A DNA stretch of 64,000 bases, taken from NCBI RefSeq assembly GCF_900162695.1, contig NZ_FUIH01000007.1:806001-870000 (forward strand), in the 5' to 3' direction. Under the pieces are notes generated by a model. That model ran no database searches, was not told the DNA's origin, and saw only the letters and a program-made list of their open reading frames with translations. Source of the DNA: Virgibacillus siamensis. Lineage in GTDB: Bacteria > Bacillota > Bacilli > Bacillales > Amphibacillaceae. Of this stretch, positions 8,075 through 15,464 are shown one piece after another (within the stretch, counting starts at the first letter, position 1; every line of letters begins with the position of its first letter). The translations under genes and the position numbers were made by a program.

Positions 8075-8398
8075 ATGACAAATAGTGATGAGCGTTTGTT
8101 TGCGATGCTGATTTACCTGCTCAGTTTTTTTGTGCCGATATTGGGACCGCTGATAATTTGGTTATTGAAGCGTGAAGAATCCGATTTTATTGATTACCAT
8201 GGCAAGGAGTATTTTAACTTTCTGATTTCATACACGGTTTACAGTATTGTTTGTACCATTTTAATGATTATTTTAATTGGTTTTGTACTCATTTTTATCA
8301 TTGGCTTCGCGGCTTTTATCTTTACGATTATCGCATTGGTAAAAGCATACGGTGGAGAAAAATACCGGATTCCGTTTATTTTCAGGTTAATACGTTAA
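8075..8398 (+). CDS. DUF4870 family small membrane protein
   Basis: 107 residues with a first hydrophobic segment (about 10-30), a conserved loop FIDYHGKEYFNFLIS (about 37-51) and two more hydrophobic segments, then a short basic end. The loop with the H-x-K-E-x-x-N-F pattern is the hallmark of DUF4870 (Tic20-like) proteins. Function is unknown. The start follows a strong AAAGGAGGGGG. It is a single gene with its own palindrome upstream and terminator downstream. Confidence 0.85.
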   Translation: MTNSDERLFAMLIYLLSFFVPILGPLIIWLLKREESDFIDYHGKEYFNFLISYTVYSIVCTILMIILIGFVLIFIIGFAAFIFTIIALVKAYGGEKYRIPFIFRLIR

Positions 8399-8408
8399 TA
8401 GTAGTGGT

Positions 8409-8440
8409 GCGCATATGCTTGAGTGTGATATGCGCTTTTT
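8409..8440 (+). terminator. Intrinsic terminator after the DUF4870 gene
   Basis: Perfect eight-bp stem GCGCATAT/ATATGCGC with an 11-base loop and five T residues; the convergent DUF421 gene ends just beyond it. Confidence 0.9.
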
Positions 8441-9130
8441 CTATTCTTTGATCCTTCCTGAGTCTCCTTCCCCTGTATCAACTGTTAGTGAGTTTGTGCT
8501 GTCACGGACTGCGGCGTAAAAAATCCGGTTGAAATCTTTATAACCTGTTGCCTGTAGTTCATTGACCAGCCAATCCCGGTTTTTTCCGATTAATTTAAGA
8601 TTCTGATGTTGAATTTCTCCTTCAATCACAACCGCCATCGGCATTCCCTGGAAATCGGTTTCGATGCCAAGTTGTTTCGGCGTGACTGGGGACATTTCTT
8701 GTCGGGGAAGGATGCTGATGTTTCCGTTTGTTTCAATTAAAGCAAATTCAATTGAGGTTATGTCCGGATATCCTTTCTCCCGTAAATTTGATAATAGCTC
8801 CACTAATGTGAACCTGGACCTTTTCAAATTATTTTTAATTAGTTTGCCGTGTTTTACTACAATGGTTGGGTGACCGATGAACGGCTTGTTTAATTTGTTA
8901 ACCAGTGTGAGTCTGGAAAAAATAATGTGTATAATTACAACCGTAACTATTCCGGCAACCGCCTTAAATATGCTTGCTGTAAAAAGCGGACCCGCCGCGA
9001 GGGAGACAACGAAAAATATACCTGTTAAATCATGTGCGGTTAATTGCGCGAAAGTGGCTTTACCCAAAAGCCTGATTGCAATTATGGTAATGATATAGAT
9101 TAGAATAACCTGACCAATAAATAGCATCAT
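8441..9130 (-). CDS. DUF421 (YetF/YcaP-like) membrane protein
   Basis: About 229 residues: a short N-terminal membrane domain of three spans and a cytosolic domain (from about residue 80) with the pattern PTIVVKHGKLIKNNLKRSRF, then ELLSNLREKGYPDITSIEFALIETNG, typical of the DUF421/YetF family. Its biochemical role is not known. A longer reading with ATG at 9172 is open, but the GAGGTG Shine-Dalgarno lies inside that extension and points to the double ATG at 9130/9127. The gene is a monocistron convergent with the DUF4870 gene. Confidence 0.85.
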   Translation of the reverse strand: MMLFIGQVILIYIITIIAIRLLGKATFAQLTAHDLTGIFFVVSLAAGPLFTASIFKAVAGIVTVVIIHIIFSRLTLVNKLNKPFIGHPTIVVKHGKLIKNNLKRSRFTLVELLSNLREKGYPDITSIEFALIETNGNISILPRQEMSPVTPKQLGIETDFQGMPMAVVIEGEIQHQNLKLIGKNRDWLVNELQATGYKDFNRIFYAAVRDSTNSLTVDTGEGDSGRIKE

Positions 9131-9224
9131 TTGCTTGTAACACCTCAAAAATAGTATGCGTACCTTTGTCATGTCTATTTACATTTTTGTCATGTTAACG
9201 GCTTCATATTTTTCAGAAAAAAGG

Positions 9225-9265
9225 TTGACATTGCATAGAAATTAATTCAGTATAATTGTATACAA
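9225..9265 (+). promoter_or_regulatory. Promoter and operator of the GntR regulator gene
   Basis: TTGACA (9225-9230) and TATAAT (9251-9256) with a long 20-base spacer. The perfect palindrome ATTGTATACAAT at 9254-9265 overlaps the -10. The same TTGTATACAA core recurs before the next gene, so it is a likely GntR autoregulation site. Confidence 0.7.
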
Positions 9266-9286
9266 TTGTAAAAGGAATGAAGATGC

Positions 9287-9943
9287 ATGAGCAACAGCCG
9301 AGTGATTACAAAAGATTATGTGTATGCCGAAATCAAAGATAAAATTATTTCCGGCAGTTTGCAGCCTGATGAGAATATTGTGGAGGAAAATCTGGCCCGG
9401 GAATTTGATGTAAGCAGGACACCATTGCGCAGCGCATTGCAGCAGCTTGAGTATGAGGAACTGTTGGTGCGGAAGCCGAATGGACGCTTAAAAGTTGCGC
9501 CTATTTCTGTTTCGGAAGCCAGGGATATTTTTAATGTTCGAAGTCTGCTGGAGGGTTATGTGGCCCGGGATGCGGCAAAACATGCAACTGAAAAGGATAA
9601 ACTGTACCTAAAGCATTTGGTCAGAATGCTGCAAGAATCGTCTGAACAGGGGGCAGAGACAGAACAGGTGAAGTATGGTATGCAATTTCATGCCTATTTG
9701 TACGAAATCAGCGGGAATCGTACTGCTGCCAAAATATTAAATTTGCTGAATGACCGCATAAACCGTTACCGACGTCTGGGGCTGTTAGGCAGGAGCGAGC
9801 GGATAGAAGGGAAAAAAGATGACCATGCTCTGATTCTTGATTATATCGTTAATGGGGATGAAAAAAATGCAGAACATGCTGCACAGCAGCATGTAAACCG
9901 CAGCATGGAAAAGGCAGTCGAAAGAATAAGAACATTTATTTAA
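9287..9943 (+). CDS. GntR-family transcriptional regulator (FadR/FCD subfamily)
   Basis: 218 residues with an N-terminal winged helix (YVYAEIKDKIISGSLQPDENIVEENLAREFDVSRTPLRSAL) typical of GntR proteins and a C-terminal helical FCD ligand domain (from about residue 80: ARDIFNVRSLLEGYVARDAAKHA, HAYLYEISGN, DHALILDYIVNGDEKNAEHAAQQHV). FCD regulators usually sense small carboxylic acids through a metal or polar pocket. Palindromes with TTGTATACAA lie before this gene and before the downstream PLP enzyme gene, which suggests that it controls itself and the enzyme. The effector is unknown; a sulfur amino acid or 2-oxo acid would fit the neighbour. Confidence 0.9.
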   Translation: MSNSRVITKDYVYAEIKDKIISGSLQPDENIVEENLAREFDVSRTPLRSALQQLEYEELLVRKPNGRLKVAPISVSEARDIFNVRSLLEGYVARDAAKHATEKDKLYLKHLVRMLQESSEQGAETEQVKYGMQFHAYLYEISGNRTAAKILNLLNDRINRYRRLGLLGRSERIEGKKDDHALILDYIVNGDEKNAEHAAQQHVNRSMEKAVERIRTFI

Positions 9944-9956
9944 TTTTTTCATAATA

Positions 9957-9967
9957 ATTGTATACAA
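9957..9967 (+). promoter_or_regulatory. Second GntR-type palindrome (ATTGTATACAA) before the PLP enzyme gene
   Basis: ATTGTATACAA matches 11 of 12 bases of the palindrome at the regulator promoter. It lies in the 52-base gap between gntR and the downstream gene. Confidence 0.6.
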
Positions 9968-9995
9968 AAATACAAAGAGAGGATGAATAGAGTTT

Positions 9996-11195
9996 ATGGG
10001 GTGGAAAATCGGCACGAAAATGATTCATGAAAGACTGCAGCCAGATAAAGATACAGGCATGATCACCCAAAGTATCACGCCGGCAGTGGCGTATGCTTTT
10101 AAATCAGCGGATGACGCTGCTGCTGTTGTCTCCGGGGAAAAAGATGGAACATATTATGGGCGTTACGGGAATCCAACTGTCCGAACGCTTGAAAAGAAAA
10201 TTGCCGCAATGGAGGGGGCAGAGGAATGCCTAGGGCTTGCAAGCGGAATGGCAGCAATTTCAACTGCTTTGCTGGCATTTTTGGGGAACGGAGATCACAT
10301 TATCGTGACAAAAGATGTATATGGCGGTACATACAGTTTTTTAGACTCACTTGCACCGCGTTTTGGAATTGATGTTAGCTTTGTGGACTGTACGGATACC
10401 AAGAATATTGCAAGAGCAATGAAACAGGAAACAAAAGCTGTCTATATGGAAACACCTTCCAATCCAAGACTTACAATCCTGGATATTGAACAGATCTCAG
10501 CAATATGCAATGAATATGATGTTTCACTAATTGTTGATAATACCTTTATGAGCCCATACTTGCAAAATCCGCTGGCATGCGGGGCGGATATTGTACTTCA
10601 CAGTGCGACTAAATATCTGAATGGTCATGGAGATGTTCTTGCTGGATTTATTGCTGGTGAAAAAACGACGATTGAAACGATGCGCAAAAAGTTTATGGGT
10701 GATTTGGGACAGCAATTAAATGCCTGGGATGCGTTCTTGATTATCCGCGGCCTGAAAACACTTGTGTTACGGATGAGGCAGCACTGTATAAATGCACAAG
10801 CGACTGCAAGATTTTTGGAATCACATCCAATGATTGAAGCTGTTTTTTACCCTGGTCTTGAATCCCATCCACAGCATGAACTGGCCAAAAAGCAAATGAA
10901 GCGTATGGGTGGTATTGTTTCATTTGAGGTAAGAGGCGGTATGCAAGCCAGCAAGCTGTTTCTTGATAAACTTGAATTGGCGATGATTTCATTTAGTCTG
11001 GGGGACACGGAAACACTCGTCCAACATCCGGCATCAATGACCCATGCATCGATACCGCCTGAAAAACGGGCCTGTTTTGGTGTCACAGATGGTTTAATCC
11101 GTTTGTCAGCGGGGCTGGAGGAAGCTGATGATATTATCGCTGATCTAAAACAGGCACTGGATGAAGTGGCCGCACAGATGAAAATTTTACAATAA
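9996..11195 (+). CDS. Cystathionine gamma-synthase/gamma-lyase family PLP enzyme
   Basis: 399-residue Cys/Met-metabolism PLP enzyme. The family signatures are YGRYGNPT (54-61), SGMAAI (83-88), the Asp in VDNTFMSPYLQNP (180-192) and the PLP lysine in HSATKYLNGHGD (K206). Position 111 reads DVYGGT, where true methionine gamma-lyases carry Cys (YGCT), so a cystathionine gamma-synthase or gamma-lyase, or a broad gamma-elimination enzyme, is more likely than a classical methionine gamma-lyase. It acts in the cytoplasm in transsulfuration or sulfur amino acid breakdown. It lies next to the GntR gene, shares its palindrome, and ends at a terminator. The exact reaction cannot be fixed from sequence. 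Confidence 0.88.
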   Translation: MGWKIGTKMIHERLQPDKDTGMITQSITPAVAYAFKSADDAAAVVSGEKDGTYYGRYGNPTVRTLEKKIAAMEGAEECLGLASGMAAISTALLAFLGNGDHIIVTKDVYGGTYSFLDSLAPRFGIDVSFVDCTDTKNIARAMKQETKAVYMETPSNPRLTILDIEQISAICNEYDVSLIVDNTFMSPYLQNPLACGADIVLHSATKYLNGHGDVLAGFIAGEKTTIETMRKKFMGDLGQQLNAWDAFLIIRGLKTLVLRMRQHCINAQATARFLESHPMIEAVFYPGLESHPQHELAKKQMKRMGGIVSFEVRGGMQASKLFLDKLELAMISFSLGDTETLVQHPASMTHASIPPEKRACFGVTDGLIRLSAGLEEADDIIADLKQALDEVAAQMKILQ

Positions 11196-11215
11196 GCAGA
11201 GATATCTTGTATGAC

Positions 11216-11250
11216 GAGGCTGGGACATTTAAACATTTTTGTCCCAGCCA
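11216..11250 (+). terminator. Terminator of the GAGGCTGGGACA hairpin type
   Basis: GGCTGGGACA and TGTCCCAGCC are exact ten-bp arms around a 12-base loop. The same hairpin type occurs at 23346-23372, and in split form at the ends of the 440-bp element at 16830-17264. Confidence 0.8.
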
Positions 11251-11418
11251 TCTTTATGTCAGCTTCATCGATTGTACACATTCACAATACAGAGGACATA
11301 TATCATTGTTTAATAATTTCAAAGGTTCTTCCCTTTTGCTTGTCAGAATACCATAGGTAAATTATCATGGTTATAGGGTTTAATAATTTTGAATTTACAA
11401 ACAAAGGGGCTGGTAATC

Positions 11419-13011
11419 ATGTTTTCACCGTTAACACCACTGGATTGGAAACGACGTGCGGTAAAGTACTATCCGGATAAAACTGCTGTAATTGATGAGG
11501 AGAAAGAGTTCACTTATAAAGAATTTGGCGAACGGACTAATCAACTATCAGCGGCACTGCATAATGCTGGTATTCGGGAAAGTGATCATGTTGCGGTAAT
11601 GCTTCCAAATACGCATTATATGCTCGAACGTTTTTATGGAATTGGCCAGCTTGGTGCTGTAATGGTTCCGCTGAATTATCGCCTTGACGCGGAAGATCTC
11701 GGTTATATCATCAATCATAGTGATGCAAAAATCTTAATTGTCGATGCAGAATTTGCCGAACCTATTGAAGACATAGCAGAAAATCTGTCGCTGGAAGAAA
11801 TTGTTGTTGTTGCTGTTCCCGGGCATCATTCTTCGTTGAAAAGTGTGGATTATGAAGCGTTTCTTACGCATGTGCCGTATGATGCGGAAGTACCAGAGGT
11901 TGAAATTGATGAAAATCAGATGCTGACCCTGAATTATACGAGCGGAACGACCTCAAAGCCAAAAGGGGTTATGCTGACACATCGGGCGAATTATTTGAAT
12001 GCCGCTAATTTCATGTATCATCTTGGTGTTAATCATGATGATGTGTATTTGCATACTTTGCCGATGTTTCATGCGAATGGCTGGGGCGGTGTCTGGGCGA
12101 TAACGGCAGCAGGTGGTACGCACGTATGTCTCCGAAAAGTAGATCCGCCGCTTATTCTTGAATTGTTTGATAAGAAAAATATATCACTGTTGTGCGGGGC
12201 TCCAACAGTGATCAATATGCTCGTAAATGAACCAAACGCGAAGGAAATTGATATACAAACGAAACCCCGCATGGCCACGGCCGGCGCCCCTCCTGCTGCG
12301 GCATTAATCGGGAAAGCTCAGGATATTCTCGGCTTAAACATGATTCATGTATATGGGCTCACTGAAACCTCACCATTTATTTTGTACTGCGAGTGGAAAA
12401 ATGAATTCCATGGTAAGTCTCCTGATGAACAGGCAGTCATAAAGGCAAGGCAGGGGATAGAACTTGCTTTTAATGGTGAAACAAAAGTGGTTCATCCGGA
12501 TGGAAAAGAGGTTGCCTGGGATGGAGAGGAACTTGGTGAAATCATAACCCGCGGAAACGTGATAATGGAGGGGTATTACAAGGACCCTGAAAGGACAGCC
12601 TCAGCCATTAAAGATGGCTGGTTTTACACTGGTGATCTGGCAGTAACGTATCCGGACGGGTATATCGAAATTCGTGATCGCGCCAAGGATATGATTATTT
12701 CCGGCGGTGAGAATATATCCTCAACCGAGGTGGAAGGGATTCTGTACAAACATCCTGCAGTTATGGAGACAGCTGTTATTTCCATTCCGAATGAAAAATG
12801 GGGGGAGGTGCCAAAAGCGATTATCGTACGCTACCCGGATGCAGAAGTAACTGAAGATGAAATTATTTCTTTTTGCCGTGATAACATGGCCCATTTTAAA
12901 GCCCCGAAAGAGGTCGAATTTGTCGATGCGCTGCCAAAAACGGCAACCGGAAAACTGCAGAAATTCCGTTTGCGTGAAATGAACTGGGATGGACCGAAAA
13001 AAGTTAATTGA
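11419..13011 (+). CDS. AMP-forming acyl-CoA synthetase (fatty-acid--CoA ligase family)
   Basis: 530-residue ANL-superfamily enzyme that activates a carboxylic acid to its CoA thioester with ATP. Motifs: P-loop YTSGTTSKPKGVML, adenine-site HVYGLTETSPF, hinge region YTGDLAVTYPDGYIEIRDRAKD followed by SGGENISSTEVE, and the C-terminal catalytic lysine in KTATGKLQKF. The best match in style is the medium/long-chain AlkK or FadD-like group. An upstream ATG at 11389 is in frame, but the AAAGGGG Shine-Dalgarno lies nine bases before the ATG at 11419, giving MFSPLTPLDW as N-terminus. It is monocistronic and ends at a hairpin. Two GTTTAATAATTT direct repeats (11308, 11378) lie in its upstream region. 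Confidence 0.9.
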   Translation: MFSPLTPLDWKRRAVKYYPDKTAVIDEEKEFTYKEFGERTNQLSAALHNAGIRESDHVAVMLPNTHYMLERFYGIGQLGAVMVPLNYRLDAEDLGYIINHSDAKILIVDAEFAEPIEDIAENLSLEEIVVVAVPGHHSSLKSVDYEAFLTHVPYDAEVPEVEIDENQMLTLNYTSGTTSKPKGVMLTHRANYLNAANFMYHLGVNHDDVYLHTLPMFHANGWGGVWAITAAGGTHVCLRKVDPPLILELFDKKNISLLCGAPTVINMLVNEPNAKEIDIQTKPRMATAGAPPAAALIGKAQDILGLNMIHVYGLTETSPFILYCEWKNEFHGKSPDEQAVIKARQGIELAFNGETKVVHPDGKEVAWDGEELGEIITRGNVIMEGYYKDPERTASAIKDGWFYTGDLAVTYPDGYIEIRDRAKDMIISGGENISSTEVEGILYKHPAVMETAVISIPNEKWGEVPKAIIVRYPDAEVTEDEIISFCRDNMAHFKAPKEVEFVDALPKTATGKLQKFRLREMNWDGPKKVN

Positions 13012-13053
13012 CAGGAAACGAACAGAGGGAATTTTGAGAGAATTGCCCGATGC

Positions 13054-13103
13054 AAAAATAATGACCGGATATCTCAAATAAGATAACCGGTCATTATTTT
13101 ATA
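13054..13103 (+). terminator. Terminator after the acyl-CoA synthetase gene
   Basis: AATAATGACCGG and CCGGTCATTATT arms with an additional inner TATCT/AGATA pairing, followed by TTTAT. Confidence 0.85.
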
Positions 13104-13179
13104 AAGAAACTGGTTATTGATTCCCCATGAATGACGGGGAATCAACAACCATTATCAGAAGATGCGAAGGTTTTATATC

Positions 13180-13368
13180 TTAACACCATGCCGTGCCAAC
13201 GATGATAAGAAGGATAAATAATACAACGATTAACGTAAATCCATCACCGTATCCGCAACTGCAGCCATATCCGGCTCCAGCTGTGTTTCCACCGTGGTTG
13301 TATCCGGCACCTCCAACATTACCGTTATATCCTCCATAGTTGGAACCATACTTAGGTCCAAACTCCAT
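13180..13368 (-). CDS. YjcZ-family small glycine-rich membrane protein
   Basis: 62 residues: a Gly/Tyr/Asn-rich N-terminus (MEFGPKYGSNYGGYNGN), a CSCGYG stretch and a C-terminal hydrophobic segment FTLIVVLFILLIIVGTAWC, the mark of the YjcZ/YrzQ type sporulation proteins. The ATG at 13368 is chosen because AAAGGAG lies nine bases upstream; another ATG at 13377 is inside the Shine-Dalgarno region. Two more members of the family lie next to it. B. subtilis has yjcZ beside spoVIF, the same neighbourhood as here. Role in the spore is inferred from this context. Confidence 0.85.
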   Translation of the reverse strand: MEFGPKYGSNYGGYNGNVGGAGYNHGGNTAGAGYGCSCGYGDGFTLIVVLFILLIIVGTAWC

Positions 13369-13401
13369 AAAAAACACTCCTTTACCTTAATTTAGCTTTA
13401 A

Positions 13402-13497
13402 CTAACATCCCATATATGCTGCTCCGACAATGATGAGCAGGATGAACAGTACGACGATTAAAGCGAAACCGCCGCCATGGCCATATGATTCACTCAT
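13402..13497 (-). CDS. YjcZ-family tiny membrane protein (31 aa)
   Basis: 31 residues: MSESYGHGGG followed by the hydrophobic core FALIVVLFILLIIVGAAY and a final MGC. The ATG has a GGAGGTG Shine-Dalgarno about nine bases upstream. It is almost only the conserved membrane segment of the YjcZ family and a near-twin of the C-terminus of the neighbour at 13180-13368, so recent tandem duplication is likely. Confidence 0.85.
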   Translation of the reverse strand: MSESYGHGGGFALIVVLFILLIIVGAAYMGC

Positions 13498-13855
13498 TTC
13501 CACGACACCTCCATAACCGTTTACATTACTGTATGTAGATGAACGTCCAATGATATGGGTATTCCCCTAAATTTGGCGATATTTGGGCTGGATAAAGTAA
13601 TCAGGGTAGATACCCTTTTCATCATTATCTGTGTACTCCGCCCGCGCAACCTTTTCCTGAAGACATATGTTGTAGTATTCATCCAATTCCTTTTATATAT
13701 CACTTACGCCCCCGGCAAAGAAGAGCCTTTTACGGAAGGCTCTTTTCAACTGTTAAGCTATTCGCCTTTATTTGCAAAATATGGACAGATGCAATGCCAG
13801 ATAGTGTTTACTATTTCATACGATGAAGTAAGTGCCGCAAAGGAGGTGATAATAC
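13498..13855. other. Spacer between divergent YjcZ-type genes
   Basis: This 358-base stretch has no convincing gene; the one long plus-strand frame across it has no ribosome binding site and runs over the next real gene. It holds a terminator-like hairpin (13720-13746, AGAGCC/GGCTCT then TTTT). CATACGAT at 13818 resembles a sporulation sigma-E/K -10 element in front of the gene at 13856, but no matching -35 is clear. Confidence 0.5.
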
Positions 13856-13975
13856 ATGAGTTATTCAGGTGGTAATAACTTTGCGATGGTAGTTGTTCTG
13901 TTTATCCTGCTTATCATTGTTGGTGCAACGTATGTGAATGGTGGCGGATTCGGCGGCGGCTACAACGGCTATTAA
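13856..13975 (+). CDS. YjcZ-family tiny membrane protein (39 aa)
   Basis: 39 residues: MSYSGGNNFAMVVV, the membrane core VVLFILLIIVGATYV and a Gly/Tyr-rich tail NGGGFGGGYNGY. The ATG follows a perfect AAAGGAGGTGAT. It is the third family member in 800 bases and the one adjacent to spoVIF, in the same order as yjcZ-spoVIF of B. subtilis. Expression in sporulation is likely. Confidence 0.87.
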   Translation: MSYSGGNNFAMVVVLFILLIIVGATYVNGGGFGGGYNGY

Positions 13976-13987
13976 AAATGAAACAAA

Positions 13988-14015
13988 TCCTTTGCATGGG
14001 GGTACTCATGCAAAG
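13988..14015 (+). other. Hairpin between the YjcZ-type gene and spoVIF
   Basis: CCTTTGCATG and CATGCAAAGG are exact ten-bp arms with an eight-base loop. There is no T-run; it may be a weak terminator or an mRNA-stabilising end. Confidence 0.5.
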
Positions 14016-14085
14016 GAATCCCAACAAATTAACAAATACCTCCTTTTATATAGATGCAGTGAGTAGTGGGAAGGGGTGATATTGA

Positions 14086-14322
14086 ATGAGCGATATGATG
14101 AAAAAAGTGGAACAAAAAACCGGTGTTAACAGTAATGATATTATGAAACTGGCCAAGTCTGTGAACGGTATGGATCTGTCCAATGAACAAAACATCAGAA
14201 GACTTGTAAAACAAGTTTCAAGGATGGCGAATAAACGGGTATCCAAGCAGACTGAGGACATGATTGTAAAAGCATTAAAAGGGAAGAAAATCAATCAATC
14301 AACCATCTCGAAAATGCTGTAA
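14086..14322 (+). CDS. spoVIF: Stage VI sporulation protein F (SpoVIF/YjcC-like)
   Basis: 78 residues, almost all helical and basic, with the pattern KKVEQKTGVNSNDIMKLAKS, then RRLVKQVSRMANKRVSKQ and the end ISKML, which fit SpoVIF, a small regulator of spore coat assembly in Bacillus. A GGAAGGGGTG Shine-Dalgarno precedes the ATG. Its location next to a yjcZ-like gene matches the B. subtilis order and supports the call. It ends at a terminator. Confidence 0.8.
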   Translation: MSDMMKKVEQKTGVNSNDIMKLAKSVNGMDLSNEQNIRRLVKQVSRMANKRVSKQTEDMIVKALKGKKINQSTISKML

Positions 14323-14335
14323 TCATATTCTTAAT

Positions 14336-14369
14336 GAAACCTGCCCATTGCGGCGGGTTTTTGTTTTTG
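14336..14369 (+). terminator. Terminator after spoVIF
   Basis: AACCTGCC/GGCGGGTT stem (one G-T pair) with a six-base loop, followed by TTTGTTTTT. Confidence 0.85.
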
Positions 14370-14469
14370 AAGATAGAGCTTCATTTAATTTTTCGCATTC
14401 AGAGAGCAGGAATATGTTAAAATAACAGAACAGAAAAGCCAGTCTTTCAAGTTAAAGGAGACCAAATAT

Positions 14470-15396
14470 ATGAAAAAAGTTTTTTTACACCTTGGGTACC
14501 ATAAAACAGCGACAACATTTTTGCAGCAATATATCTATCCGGAGTTACTGCAAGTTAATTACATCAGGCAAAAAGATATCAAGAATGAATTACGGATCAT
14601 CAGACTCAGAAGAAAAATATCAGATGAGGATATTGTAAAGCTTAGAAAGCTTTTTCTAAGTTTCGATAATGGACAACCACTGCTTATTTCGTATGAAGGA
14701 CTTTCAGGCAGCCCTTTTGCACCGAAAAAAGCAAAGCGGCAGCGGGGGGTCTTGCGGGACCTGCGCCGTATATTTCCTGAAGAAGAATTTGATGTCCATG
14801 TTATTATCGGCATCCGGGAGCAGGCAGACTTATTCAGTTCCCTTTACGTGCAATATATTCATCAGGGCGGTGTTCGGTCAGCAGAAGGCTATTTACAATA
14901 CTGTGAGCAAAATGGCTCCCTTCAGAATTTCGAATTTCATCGTTATTTCCGACTGATAGAGAAGTTTTTTGGGAAAGACAGTCTATATATCATGGTTTAT
15001 GAGCATTTTAAAGAAAATGCGGAAAAAGAAATGCTGAAATTGCTAAATTTTATGGGGGAAAAGGCTATTCCATCTTATAATAAGGCTGGCGGTGTCAGAA
15101 GGACGAATAAGAGTTATGGCGTGCTGCAGCTGAAAATCGCCAGACGGCTGAACAAGTATTTTAAAACAGGGGTACATAAAGAAGGTATTATACCAGCTGT
15201 CAAAATACCCAAACTAGGTAATCTGTCGCCGAGAATGTTTTTGCAAAACAAGGTGAGCTATTCATTGAACTATCAAAAATTTGAACTTCCTGATGAACTG
15301 CGGCACACACTGCAAGACCGTTTTGCGGTGGAAAACAGAAAGCTTGTGAACAATTATCAACTTGATTTGCCGGATAAATATTTAAGAGATAAATAA
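14470..15396 (+). CDS. Sulfotransferase-like protein
   Basis: 308 residues. The N-terminus KVFLHLGYHKTATTFLQ is the 5'-phosphosulfate loop of PAPS-dependent sulfotransferases (K-T-A-T-T). A second typical piece is VIIGIREQADLFSSLYVQYIHQG, which corresponds to the 3'-phosphate site R-x-x-x-x-x-S-x-Y. The middle part IMVYEHFKENAEKEMLKLLNFMG also follows the family. It would transfer sulfate to a carbohydrate or a surface component in the cytoplasm; the acceptor is unknown. It is a single gene. Such genes are patchy in Bacillaceae, so lateral gain is possible. Confidence 0.75.
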   Translation: MKKVFLHLGYHKTATTFLQQYIYPELLQVNYIRQKDIKNELRIIRLRRKISDEDIVKLRKLFLSFDNGQPLLISYEGLSGSPFAPKKAKRQRGVLRDLRRIFPEEEFDVHVIIGIREQADLFSSLYVQYIHQGGVRSAEGYLQYCEQNGSLQNFEFHRYFRLIEKFFGKDSLYIMVYEHFKENAEKEMLKLLNFMGEKAIPSYNKAGGVRRTNKSYGVLQLKIARRLNKYFKTGVHKEGIIPAVKIPKLGNLSPRMFLQNKVSYSLNYQKFELPDELRHTLQDRFAVENRKLVNNYQLDLPDKYLRDK

Positions 15397-15464
15397 ATGT
15401 GGTATATTCTACCCTCGGCAAGACGAAAGATCGTACCATTAGTATAAAGGAGGGAGGGAAATTG

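Noticed and set aside
7869..8081. 70-codon minus-strand frame upstream of the symporter
   Set aside because: It covers the symporter ribosome binding site and the 12-bp palindrome, and has no binding site of its own.
9996..11195. Methionine gamma-lyase as a definite name
   Set aside because: The Cys typical of that enzyme (YGCT) is Gly here (DVYGGT), so only the broader family is supported.
13555..13875. 106-codon frame between the YjcZ-type genes
   Set aside because: No binding site; it crosses a hairpin and overlaps the well-supported gene at 13856.
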